Assembly (NCBI GenBank): GCA_963847665.1
Contig: CAWKAO010000005.1
Span: 1 to 24,717 of the forward strand
From: CAWKAO01 sp963847665
GTDB lineage: Bacteria > Actinomycetota > Humimicrobiia > Humimicrobiales > Humimicrobiaceae
Direction of reading: 5' to 3'
DNA length: 24,717 nucleotides
In this document: in pieces, positions 1 to 7,715 of the stretch
Numbering within the stretch: the stretch's first letter is position 1
Layout of the letters: each line of letters starts with the position of its first letter
Notes under the pieces: generated by a model
What the model was told of the DNA's origin: nothing
Databases searched by the model: none
The model's input: only the letters and a program-made list of their open reading frames with translations
Made by a program: the position numbers and the translations under genes

Positions 1-110
1 TCGGGAATTGAAGTCCAAGCGTATAATCATTAATATAAGCTGACGATTTACGCATTATTTCTTCAAACGTTCGTTTTGTAGATAAACCAAATGATGAATC
101 TTTTTGTCAT
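1..110 (-). pseudogene. 5' end of a second CrtC-like gene, start codon out of frame (partial)
   Basis: Read on the minus strand, codons for the same residues as the start of the 22619-23698 protein can be followed to the window edge (the IMRKSSAYI and YTLGLQFP segments). One extra base just after the ATG at 110-108 puts that start codon out of frame. In the good frame the codon before the match is TGA. Translation could restart only at the internal ATG of IMRKS. A ribosome-binding-site-like GGAAGG is still present upstream. This is either a degraded duplicate or a consensus error. The gene body lies outside the window. Confidence 0.7.
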
Positions 111-175
111 CTACTAATTCCTTCCATCAAGAATCTCAAGAGAATTTATATCAAAAGAAAAATATTAATTTATTA
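1..175. repeat. Repeat copy 1 (start of CrtC-like gene plus leader)
   Basis: This stretch aligns with 23590-23763 in the same orientation, at roughly 90% identity by eye with a few single-base indels. The match covers the first ~35 codons of the CrtC/AttH-like gene plus ~65 bases upstream of its start, and ends at about 175. The two copies lie at nearly opposite ends of the window, 23.6 kb apart. Their differences rule out a simple circular-contig overlap. Copy 1 runs off the left edge, so its full length is unknown. Confidence 0.9.
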
Positions 176-204
176 CGCATCAAATTCAGAGATAATATGA
201 ATAG

Positions 205-1148
205 TTAACCTGGGACCTGTTGCCTCACAATCTGTACACCGATCTCGGCTGCCTTTGCCTCAGCAAAATCTGTGACTTTGCAATTATTGTCGATCTGTAT
301 TTTCTTTACTGGTGAGTTTTTTACTATATTCAATATATCTTCGGTTGTAAGAATTTTCATGCTTGTCTCAAGGACATATGTATCTGTTATCCCAGGTTCT
401 TTTTTTTCAGCACCTGAGGCAGGACCTGTTGTCCTGATATAAGCTGGGCTCTGGCCATCATTTTTATTTACTGGTGATTTTAAAAGATTTTCAAAGACTT
501 TATTAACAAGTACACTAGTTTTTAATAGATCCCTGAAAAGTATAAATTTTGAATTGTTTTCTACTGCTTCAAGTAGTGAAAAAGCTTCATCATGGTCTGC
601 AGTGCCTACAATGACCCCATGCACAGGCATAATAGCTACAAGTGCTTCACCTTTTTTCTTAAGTTCATCAAAATATGAAAAAATCAGACTGTTTTCCTCA
701 TCAGATAAAGGAATGATGCCTTCAGGACCACAGGTACTTCTTTTATATTATAATAATCGGCAACCTCAGTCACACCAACAGGTTTTACTCCTGCAGCTAC
801 TAAAAGCGGACTGTAAAATGTATTTCCATGCAATGTGCAATTTATATCAGAGAACTTTCTAAGTATCCCAATATGCAGGTCCAGCTCTCTTGATAACTTT
901 TCAACTCTTCCTTCGAGAATTTTTTTATCAATATCTGTGACTATTATGTTATCTGGTTTTAACTTCCATCTATATTTGTCTGCGCTGTGTGTCTGTGTAG
1001 AATATATCCTCTGACCCACTCTTAAAGCCATGTTTCCACCACTATAGTCTGTCAGGTTGCGTTCTATCATATGCTGCATTATTTCCATTATTATCTCACG
1101 GGGTTTTAAAACCTCGTCTTCTGGAAAACATATATATTTTTCATCCAT
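205..1148 (-). pseudogene. Class II aldolase (fuculose/rhamnulose-phosphate aldolase type) with C-terminal extension, one frameshift
   Basis: Two overlapping reading frames make one class II aldolase/adducin-family protein of ~314 residues. Frame 1 (1148 to about 727) carries SGGN, the catalytic-type SRELDLH and the CTLHGN segment. Frame 2 (about 727 to 205) continues with EGIIPLS, the third metal-ligand motif PVHGVIVG, a linker and a C-terminal unit ending ...EIGVQIVR. The break is one missing base in GTGGTCCTGAA near 726-730. Such enzymes split a ketose-1-phosphate into DHAP and lactaldehyde. The usual HxH metal pair appears as TLH, so one His may be missing. After about residue 215 a linker leads to an ILTTEDILNIVKNSP...VTDFAEAKA segment, which resembles tails I associate with microcompartment-linked enzymes; that is a weak recollection. 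It is the last gene of the operon starting at 4929, with an AAAGGA site before the ATG. Confidence 0.75.
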
Positions 1149-1241
1149 ATATTTGTCCTTTCATTCTTTACAGTAGTCTATTCTATTATTTTTAATCAGC
1201 TATGCAATGGATTTATCATCTTTTTAAATAATACTGATCTG

Positions 1242-2747
1242 TCAGACTTTAAGAGATAAAATTTTTAAATACTTAAAAAATTTATTACTCCAAAAATCAT
1301 ACCTTTTTAAATCTGGTAAATAATGGTTCAGTTTTACGGAACCTATCATTATTTCCCTGGCTTCATCAATATCTTTTACTGCTCCAGTTGCGACCATCTG
1401 TGCAAGAATATTACCTGTTGTAGTTGTTTCAGCTGGTCCTGCTGTAAGGGGAAGTCCTGTAGCATCAGAAATCCACTGACATAATAATCTATTATTAGAA
1501 CCACCACCGACGATGTGTAATAATTCTATCTTTCTTCCGGTTATCTTTTCCAATTTTTTTAGATTCAACAAATATTTAAGGGCAAGACTCTCATAAAACA
1601 TACTGCATATCTGTCCAATATTGCAAGGTTCTTGCTGTCCTGTATTTCGACAGTAACTTATAAGGCATGCTGGCATATCAAATATTTCCCGCTCAAAAGT
1701 CTGATCATCCACATCTATAAATATATCTGGGTTTTCTGCTTTTTCAGTTAGGGCATCAATGTCTTTCCAGCTTATTTTTTTATCTGATTCCTCATTCCAT
1801 TTTTTTTGACACTGCTGGATTATCCAGAGACCTACCATATTTTTAAGATAGTGATACTTTCCATTAAAACCACCTTCATTTCCAAAGCCTTGTTTAAATC
1901 CTTCTTCAGTGACAATGGGAAAATTACAAACAATACCGACCATGGCCCACGTACCTCAATTAAGATAAGCCCAGCTTTTATCTTTATTTATCTTAGATAC
2001 AGGTATAGCTGTTATCTCAGAAGTAGTATCATATCCAGGTAAAGCTACCTTTATTGGGTTGCAGCCTATCTCTTCTGAAATTTCCCTGTTCAATTTTCCA
2101 ATTATTTCTCCTGGCTCGGTGATATCGCTAAATATATATTCCGGCAATCTTAATTTATCAATAATGAATTTATCCCATTTCCTTTCTTTCTGATTCAATA
2201 ATTGTGTAAGTGTCGCATTGCTGAACTCACAGATCAATTCTCCCGTTAAAAAAAAATTGAAAAGGTCACCCAGTAAGAGCAGGTGCTTTGCATTTTCAAG
2301 CAGAGCCGACCCGCTTTTCTTAAGAGAATATAACTGGCATATTGTATTTATCTCAAGTATCTGTGCCTGTGTCCTTTCATACATATCCCACTCAGTAAAA
2401 AAGTTCTTAATATCATCTGATATTCCTAAAGTCCTTTTATCCCTATAATGAACAGGATTTGAAAGAAGAAATTTATTTTTATCGAGCAATCCAAAATCAC
2501 ATCCCCATGTTTCGACCCCAAGGCTTTCTATCCTACTGAATTTTTTTACCGCTGCGGTGATCCCTGTCTTTAATTCCAAAAATAATCTTAAAAAATCCCA
2601 GTAAAAAGTACCACCAAGATAAACAGGTCTGTTTTCAAACCTGTGGATCTCTTCCAGATCGATTCTCTTGCCATCAAATCCCCCAATAATAGCTCTTCCA
2701 TTACTTGCTCCAAAATCAAGTGCTAAAAATTTTTGCGATTTCTTCAT
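1242..2747 (-). pseudogene. rhaB: Rhamnulokinase (FGGY family) with an in-frame TGA
   Basis: ATP-dependent kinase that phosphorylates L-rhamnulose (or a similar ketose) at C1. The N-terminus LALDFGASNGRAIIGGFDG and the EIHRF and WDFLRL segments are typical of RhaB. GYDTTSEI corresponds to the HDTAS region, and the second domain has HIVGGGSNNRLLCQWISDAT and AETTTTGNIL. The two halves (2747-1956 and 1943-1242) are in the same frame, separated only by one TGA at 1958-1956. The context reads YLN-stop-GTWAMVG where relatives have a SSGTWS-like ATP-binding motif, so the stop replaces a conserved Ser. Joined length is about 501 residues, close to the family norm. TGA is used as a normal stop elsewhere (SDR, DhnA-like gene), so recoding is unlikely; a nonsense mutation or base error fits better. 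It follows the isomerase by 50 bases, and GGAG precedes the ATG. Confidence 0.85.
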
Positions 2748-2797
2748 ATTAGAAATCTCCAGTTTTTACTATTCAATAAATAACCCTTTTACCCTTG

Positions 2798-4102
2798 TCA
2801 ATCACAGAAATACCTGAAAATTCTACTGAAGTTCCCAAAAGCCACCATCCAGTGGTGTCCAAACCCCTCATTACCTATTATATTTATCAGTTCTTTAACT
2901 TCAGTCTTAAATTTCACAGTCACTGGGTTACCTTTGTATTGAAGATCTTCAGTCGGAATAGATTTTCCCTGCAAAACACACATCCTGAAAGTGTTTTCTC
3001 TTCCTGAAAGGTTGACTATTGTAACATCTTTATCAGCTTTCTTGAGGGGATAATATACAGCCATCCCTGATTTTACTTCAAAATGTTCTTCAAGTCTTAT
3101 ATCGTCATAATTTTCAGCACAGCTGAAAGGTCCGCAACCACAATGAGAAAACATAATTGAGTTACTTTTTGTGTCTTCATATATAAGATCAGAATTTAAT
3201 GAGCTTATTCCATTAATAGAATGCAATATATACATCAAGATAGCAGCATTGACATCACTTTCACAGGTTGCTATTACTCCATTGTCATTCATATTTGATA
3301 ATGCAAGGCAGGTCTTTGCTTTTATATAAGGGTGAGGATAACAATTTACTGCTAAAGCTTCAAGCCCATAATGACTTACAATATCAAGAAAGGCGAAATA
3401 ATATCTTACTGATTCCTCAAGCGTAGACTTATCAATACTAATGTTCCTCACTGTTTTTATTATTTCTTTTACTCTGCTTTCAATTTTGCTGTTATCTGCT
3501 GAATCAACAAAATTCTGCATCGCAGAAAAATCAATAGGCACTACAGTCACCCCAAATATCTTTTCGAGACCAAATTCATCAGTAGTTAGATTAGTCATAA
3601 TTGAAAGACGGCCCCCTATTACCCCTATTTTCATTTTCCTTACTTTCTTTACAAGTGCTGCAGCCATTGCAAAATCAAAGATCTTTTTTACAGTTTCAGA
3701 GTCATCTATCCCCCCATATATAAAACAGTAATCCTTGTCGAGTTCTTTAAGTGATGACGAGATCAGCTGAGCTCCATTTAAACCGATAGTGTATGGTGAA
3801 AGAGTTGTGGTAAAAAGTATTATTGGAATATCAAGTCCTTCTATCAATCTTATTATGGTGGTATCAGGAGTCCAGATTGCTACAACAATACAGAGAACAT
3901 CGAGATCTTTTTCAGCGATCAGCTTATTAGCTTTGTCCGCCAATCTTACATCTGATACAACAAAATCCATATAATGATTATCCAGGTCTCCAAAATCAAG
4001 TTTATTTTTTAAATTTTTTTTAAAATCGTTTAATTTATCCTGATCAGCATCTATTCCTTCAATCGAGGTAAAAACAATACCCATTTTAGGATTTATTTTC
4101 AT
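2798..4102 (-). CDS. L-fucose/L-arabinose isomerase-superfamily protein
   Basis: Intact protein of 434 residues resembling the FucI/AraA-like sugar isomerases. The N-terminal Rossmann-like part has DVLCIVVAIWTPDTTI (about 69-84) and ILFTTTLSP. The C-terminal part has the family-type CESDVNAAILMYIL (about 281-294), SHCGCGPFSC and a terminal EGFGHHW motif; in relatives the acidic and His residues bind Mn2+. It would interconvert an aldose and a ketose, here probably a 6-deoxyhexose such as fucose or rhamnose, since the next gene is a rhamnulokinase. The exact substrate cannot be read from the sequence. Its ATG overlaps the stop of the upstream DhnA-like gene in an ATGA arrangement, with GGAG just before it, so the two are probably translationally coupled. 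Confidence 0.75.
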   Translation of the reverse strand: MKINPKMGIVFTSIEGIDADQDKLNDFKKNLKNKLDFGDLDNHYMDFVVSDVRLADKANKLIAEKDLDVLCIVVAIWTPDTTIIRLIEGLDIPIILFTTTLSPYTIGLNGAQLISSSLKELDKDYCFIYGGIDDSETVKKIFDFAMAAALVKKVRKMKIGVIGGRLSIMTNLTTDEFGLEKIFGVTVVPIDFSAMQNFVDSADNSKIESRVKEIIKTVRNISIDKSTLEESVRYYFAFLDIVSHYGLEALAVNCYPHPYIKAKTCLALSNMNDNGVIATCESDVNAAILMYILHSINGISSLNSDLIYEDTKSNSIMFSHCGCGPFSCAENYDDIRLEEHFEVKSGMAVYYPLKKADKDVTIVNLSGRENTFRMCVLQGKSIPTEDLQYKGNPVTVKFKTEVKELINIIGNEGFGHHWMVAFGNFSRIFRYFCD

Positions 4103-4929
4103 AACAGCTCCTTTCCGGCTTCCTCGGCACTAGCTCCCTCACTTATGACTTTTGAAGCAGCTTTTACAATTTTTGTAATATTTTTAGCCTCTGAAAAATT
4201 CCTACCAACAAGACATCCTGAACCTCCTGCTTTAACCGAGTTTTCCACCATCTTTAAAAAATCTTTTTCAGGCATCTTTTCTCCACCATTTATTAAAACC
4301 GGGATTTTGACATAGTCAACGAGGTCAGCAAAAGATTCGATGTCGCCCGTCCAGTTAGTGGATATCAGGTCGCAGCCAAGCTCTGCACACAATCTTGCAG
4401 TAAATTTTAGGTATCTTATTCCATGTTTTTTTAGATGATCTTCCTGTGACTCATAAAACCCAGGAAATTCCGCTTCAGCGGCAAAAACAAGCCCGTATTT
4501 GTCACAGAGATCACCAGCTCTTCCAAGCATTTCGATTACTCCCGGGTCGTTTTTAGTCGAAAGTCCTACAAAAAAACAAACTCCGTCTGCTCCGATCCTT
4601 GCCGACTCTTCCACTGTAGAAATCGCGACCTGTGTTATAGGCTCAGGACTGAGTGCTGCATAAGTGAACAGGTAGTTCAATATACCTATGTCTGGATTCC
4701 AGATTTTTGCACTTTGCCGCAAAAATCCTTTACTCATTACCATTGCTGTGGCTCCCCCGGATACTGCTTTTTCTACAGCTACAGATACGTCTATCTGTCC
4801 ATTATAAGGTTGAGGAGATGTCATATTATGGACAGGAGCAAAAATAATAGCCTTACCCTTCTTGTCAAATATTCTTTTTAACCTGATGGTCTTTCCGGTA
4901 TTTATTGAAAAGTCTTCTGATCTTCTCAT
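4099..4929 (-). CDS. DhnA/LsrF-type class I aldolase homolog lacking the Schiff-base lysine
   Basis: A 276-residue TIM barrel of the DhnA/FbaB/LsrF family. The fold is clear from GADGVCFFVG (113-122), ARLCAELGCDLIS (178-190), VLINGGEKMP (211-220) and the phosphate-binding GGSGCLVGRNFS (235-246). In LsrF and archaeal ADH synthase the β-strand motif is AD-I-V-K-T with the catalytic Lys; here it is CDLIST with Ser190. The usual Asp of the MDHG-like loop aligns with Val33 (APVHN), and the Tyr of the MYPRG-like loop with Phe155 (AEFPG). The protein may therefore bind a sugar phosphate or do different chemistry rather than act as a Schiff-base aldolase. It is the first gene of the operon, with a strong GAGGGGG site before the ATG and a LacI-type operator upstream. 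Confidence 0.75.
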   Translation of the reverse strand: MRRSEDFSINTGKTIRLKRIFDKKGKAIIFAPVHNMTSPQPYNGQIDVSVAVEKAVSGGATAMVMSKGFLRQSAKIWNPDIGILNYLFTYAALSPEPITQVAISTVEESARIGADGVCFFVGLSTKNDPGVIEMLGRAGDLCDKYGLVFAAEAEFPGFYESQEDHLKKHGIRYLKFTARLCAELGCDLISTNWTGDIESFADLVDYVKIPVLINGGEKMPEKDFLKMVENSVKAGGSGCLVGRNFSEAKNITKIVKAASKVISEGASAEEAGKELL

Positions 4930-4939
4930 GATGCCCCCT

Positions 4940-4956
4940 CATAAAATGATTTTATG
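4940..4956. promoter_or_regulatory. Inverted repeat just upstream of the deoxysugar operon RBS
   Basis: CATAAAA-TGA-TTTTATG is a perfect 7-bp inverted repeat around a 3-base centre. It lies immediately upstream of the GAGGGGG ribosome-binding site of the 4099-4929 gene. It could be an operator or an mRNA 5' hairpin; the arms are AT-only apart from the outer C/G. Confidence 0.4.
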
Positions 4957-4960
4957 GTTT

Positions 4961-4989
4961 GTTAGAACTTATTAAACGTTTAATGTAAA
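4961..4989 (-). promoter_or_regulatory. Promoter of deoxysugar operon with embedded LacI-type operator (4971-4984)
   Basis: ATTAAACGTTTAAT at 4971-4984 is a perfect 14-bp palindrome with the AACGTT core typical of LacI-family operators. On the minus strand it sits inside the 17-base spacer between a -35-like TTTACA (4989-4984) and a weak -10-like TCTAAC (4966-4961), a position where a bound repressor would block polymerase. The same 10-bp core recurs at 14831-14840 and 22236-22245. Confidence 0.65.
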
Positions 4990-5004
4990 ATTATATTTAA
5001 TTCA

Positions 5005-5841
5005 TCATTTATTTTCAAGGACTTGAAAGCCTGGTTTAATATTAAAGAGCCTTAATGCGTTTTCAGAAAATATTGATCTTTTTTCTGCTTCACTTAACCC
5101 TGAATTATTTACAAATGAAATCGTAAAAGCAGGGTCTACCCATGGGGCATCAGAACCATATAAAATTTTTTGAGCACCAATTATTTTAATAAAACTCTCA
5201 AGCATAGACCTGTAAAATATATCACCGGCAATATCGATATAGAACTGACTGTCTTTACATCTTTCAAGCATTTTGATAACTTCAAAATAATAATAATCTT
5301 TTGCACCCGCATGGCCCAGTATTATCTTTAGCCCCGGATAGTCACTTATTATTTTCTCAAATAAAAGAGCGTCTGCATATTTCTGGGATTTGCTTGCTAC
5401 GTTTGGATTCCATGTGTGCGAAAGGACCGGTATTCCTTTTTCTGAAGCAATCGTCCACAGAGGTCTGTAGCGGTCATCCGTAATAGAACACTGATGATCT
5501 TCGGGATGCATTTTCACTCCTACTATATTGTTTTTGCCAAAATTTTCCTCAATCATTTTTATCGATTTCAATATATAGTGTGGATTATAAACAAGGTATC
5601 CATAAGCAAAGCCCCTGTGTTCTGATATGAAATCAATTGTGTTTTTTAAGCCTTTTTCCAAATCAAAAAAAAAGCTGTTATGTGTAAATATGAATTTTCT
5701 ATAGCCATAGCTTTTAAATACTCTCAGCAGTTCTTTTTCATAACTTGTATTAATAAATGAAGATGCATAGTTCCCGATATGTACATGGGTATCTATTATT
5801 GAAAAATCCTTCCCATTTTCTTTTGTTTTTTGTATACCCAT
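5005..5841 (-). CDS. Amidohydrolase family 2 (COG2159-like) metal-dependent hydrolase
   Basis: A 278-residue TIM-barrel hydrolase with the full metal-site signature: IDTHVH (His19, His21), GVKMHP (about 108-113), LSHTW (His142), LGHAGA (His177) and LYGSDAPW (Asp231). Members act on lactones, carboxylates (decarboxylation) or amides; a sugar lactone is plausible here, but nothing in the sequence fixes the substrate. It ends with LSEAEKRSIFSENALRLF, the usual C-terminal helix that packs after the barrel. It follows the degenerate paralog at 5940-6764 after a 98-base gap, and is probably transcribed from the promoter near 6812-6840. No clear Shine-Dalgarno sequence precedes the ATG. Confidence 0.8.
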   Translation of the reverse strand: MGIQKTKENGKDFSIIDTHVHIGNYASSFINTSYEKELLRVFKSYGYRKFIFTHNSFFFDLEKGLKNTIDFISEHRGFAYGYLVYNPHYILKSIKMIEENFGKNNIVGVKMHPEDHQCSITDDRYRPLWTIASEKGIPVLSHTWNPNVASKSQKYADALLFEKIISDYPGLKIILGHAGAKDYYYFEVIKMLERCKDSQFYIDIAGDIFYRSMLESFIKIIGAQKILYGSDAPWVDPAFTISFVNNSGLSEAEKRSIFSENALRLFNIKPGFQVLENK

Positions 5842-5939
5842 TATTTTTTATAAATTATTTTTGTATTTTGTTATTCCTGGCTTATAATCCTGGGAACGTC
5901 AGTCAAATTTATTATTTCTGTTTTGCTGTGTAAAAATAT

Positions 5940-6764
5940 TCATCTATGAACATAAATTTCATTGATGAACCTTTTCATATTACCTGAGAATATATCAGCT
6001 TTCTCTGCTTCACTTATCCTTGCCATCTCTACTCTGGTAAGTACCATACCTTCTTCGTAAAAAGGAAAATAAGAATCAAATATTAATCTATTTGAACCAA
6101 ACTCTGCTATTATTTTTTCAATCTGGTCAAAAGCAAAAAGGTTGTGAATGTCCAGATAAACATTTTCTGTGTTCTGTAGGATCTGGGAAATATATCCTGT
6201 AAAAATCATTTCCTTTGAATTTCCACCATCTATTATAACTGGGATATCCGGATATTTGATTGTAATCTTATAAATTAATGACCAGTCTATCTCCTTATTT
6301 CCTGTTACATCAAGTTCTTCAATATTTATCATAACAGGAAATCTGTGAAAATTTAAAATCTCATAAAACTCCTTAAATGCCCAGAGGTCTATGGAATATC
6401 TGTGTGTCTTAGGAAACAATCTTAGTAGTCTGAAACCTGACCGGTATCTATTCTCGAAATATTTTTTAAAGTCCTTCCTTCTACTAATATAATAACCAGG
6501 AAAGACTAAAGCACCTAAATAACTTTGTCTTTTATCACTAATGATCTCCTCGAGCTCAGAATCACCTTCAATGGGATCATAAAACAATGAATAAAAGTTA
6601 CTCAGTAATAGAACCGGTTTTTTAAATTTTTCTCTCAAATCACCCATATAACCGGACAACATTTCTTTTCCAACATTCAACTCAGAATTAAGATTATGTA
6701 TCCCGTACCATATGTTACAGTCATATAAATCTTTGTTGAGGTTAAAATTGTCTAAAGGTTTCAC
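5940..6764 (-). CDS. Degenerate amidohydrolase paralog without metal ligands
   Basis: A 274-residue protein that aligns end to end with the amidohydrolase at 5005-5841, including the closing ISEAEKADIFSGNMKRFI helix, but every metal position differs. DTHVHIG becomes DCNIWYG (residues 15-21, His to Asn17 and Trp19). KMHP becomes RLFP. LSHTW becomes MINIE (Asn147). LGHAG becomes IDGGN (Gly180). YGSDAPW becomes FDSYFPF (Tyr232). The frame is intact and long, so the protein seems maintained rather than decaying. It may be a non-catalytic partner, or it may bind the same ligand. The start is GTG at 6764 with no clear ribosome-binding site; operator half-sites begin only 7 bases upstream. Confidence 0.7.
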   Translation of the reverse strand: MKPLDNFNLNKDLYDCNIWYGIHNLNSELNVGKEMLSGYMGDLREKFKKPVLLLSNFYSLFYDPIEGDSELEEIISDKRQSYLGALVFPGYYISRRKDFKKYFENRYRSGFRLLRLFPKTHRYSIDLWAFKEFYEILNFHRFPVMINIEELDVTGNKEIDWSLIYKITIKYPDIPVIIDGGNSKEMIFTGYISQILQNTENVYLDIHNLFAFDQIEKIIAEFGSNRLIFDSYFPFYEEGMVLTRVEMARISEAEKADIFSGNMKRFINEIYVHR

Positions 6765-6771
6765 TTGTATT

Positions 6772-6797
6772 AAAATGTACTAAAATGATTATTTATG
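6772..6797. promoter_or_regulatory. DeoR-type operator: AWWATG direct repeats at 10-bp spacing
   Basis: AAAATGTACTAAAATG (6772-6787) is a direct repeat of AAAATG separated by TACT. A third, weaker copy, TTTATG, falls at 6792-6797, again 10 bp on. The motif matches the sites at 10347-10362 and 14723-14738. It lies downstream of the leftward promoter at 6812-6840, where a bound repressor would block early transcription of the amidohydrolase genes. It lies in the divergent region with the SDR gene and could affect that gene too. Confidence 0.65.
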
Positions 6798-6811
6798 ATA
6801 ATTAAAATCTG

Positions 6812-6840
6812 ATAATAGATTAGGAAATAATAAAAGTCAA
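6812..6840 (-). promoter_or_regulatory. Leftward sigma-70-type promoter for the amidohydrolase pair
   Basis: On the minus strand, TTGACT (6840-6835) and TATTAT (6817-6812) are separated by 17 bases. Transcription would start near 6805, just before the operator at 6772-6797, and lead into the gene starting at 6764. Confidence 0.55.
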
Positions 6841-6863
6841 TTTTATCCAGGAAGGGCTCTTCT

Positions 6864-7640
6864 ATGAAATCGATAGATCTGAAAGGTAAGATTTCGGTTG
6901 TTGTGGGAGGTGCTGGAGACATCGGAAGAGGTATTGTAAATTCATTTGCTGAAGCTGATTCAGATATTGTAATTGCCGATATCGATGAAAATGGTGGAAA
7001 TGAACTTGCCGAAGAAATAAAAACAAAATATTCAGTATCAACTTATTATTATAACTGTGATATCACTCAAAGAAATGAAGTAAAAAAAGTAGTTAATGTT
7101 ATTTATCAGAATCTGGAAAGGATCGATATCCTTGTATACTCTGCAGGATATTCATCTCTAGCCGGATTTATAGACCTTAAAGATGAACAGTGGGACAGGG
7201 CTATGGCAATAAACCTCAAAGGAGCTTTTTATTTTATACAGGAGTGCATGCCTTTTATGCTCAAAAGATGCAAAGGCAATATCATAATAATAGGTTCTAC
7301 CACCTCTATAAACGGCAGTGGTGGCGGGGCACATTATGCTGTATCTAAAATAGGGCTGCTTGGACTTATGAAATCACTGACATATGATCTTCTCTCTAAA
7401 GGGATTAGGGTCAACACCATATCTCCCGGGGTAATAGATACAAAGATGCTCAGGCTCCGGTATCCTGATACCCTTGAGGTCAATAAAAAAATCTGCGATG
7501 GAATCCCTCTTGGTAGGATGGGCCTGCCTTCTGATATAGGTAATATTGCTGCATTTCTTGCTTCTGATATTTCAGAATATATATGCGGTCAGGAAATAAT
7601 AGCTGATGGTGGAAGGATAATTTACAGAAGACCCTCCTGA
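6864..7640 (+). CDS. Short-chain dehydrogenase/reductase (SDR, classical)
   Basis: A 258-residue NAD(P)-dependent oxidoreductase. The cofactor loop is GGAGDIGRG (15-23), an acidic IADIDENG follows β2 (suggesting NAD preference), VYSAG (91-95) stands in for NNAG, and INLKG is at 116-120. The catalytic set is GSTTS (Ser145 region) with YxxxK as Tyr158 and Lys162, and RVNTISPGVI is at 182-191. It ends with an ICGQEIIADGG motif typical of the FabG/sugar dehydrogenase group. It is the only plus-strand gene in the left half, divergent from the amidohydrolase pair and convergent with the next URO-D gene. An AGGAAGG site precedes the ATG. Possible substrates are a polyol, a sugar or lactaldehyde; none is shown by the sequence. 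It terminates with TGA. Confidence 0.85.
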   Translation: MKSIDLKGKISVVVGGAGDIGRGIVNSFAEADSDIVIADIDENGGNELAEEIKTKYSVSTYYYNCDITQRNEVKKVVNVIYQNLERIDILVYSAGYSSLAGFIDLKDEQWDRAMAINLKGAFYFIQECMPFMLKRCKGNIIIIGSTTSINGSGGGAHYAVSKIGLLGLMKSLTYDLLSKGIRVNTISPGVIDTKMLRLRYPDTLEVNKKICDGIPLGRMGLPSDIGNIAAFLASDISEYICGQEIIADGGRIIYRRPS

Positions 7641-7715
7641 TAATCTTTATTTGATCTGAAAAAATGTAGATATTTTATATTTATTGAAGATTTTTCAAAC
7701 AGTCAGATCTTTATA

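Noticed and set aside
55..85. AAACGTTCG in repeat copy 1 as another LacI-type operator
   Set aside because: It lies inside duplicated coding sequence and is not a palindrome beyond AACGTT; copy 2 has AAACGGTCG at the same place.
554..862. Plus-strand open frame opposite the class II aldolase
   Set aside because: It is a shadow of the aldolase: the protein is low-complexity Ser/Phe/Leu-rich and has no ribosome-binding site or family resemblance. The same applies to other opposite-strand frames, such as 3441-3731, 8265-8687 and 19055-19492.
1956..1958. TGA recoding (selenocysteine, Trp or Gly) in the rhamnulokinase gene
   Set aside because: Several genes here end in TGA, including the SDR and the DhnA-like gene, Trp is coded by TGG throughout, and the expected residue is Ser. 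I saw no other conserved motif with an internal TGA.
7653..7709. GATCTGA and TCAGATC arms as a bidirectional terminator between the convergent SDR and URO-D genes
   Set aside because: The arms are only 7 bp and 43 bases apart, with no strong stem or T-run, so they are likely chance.
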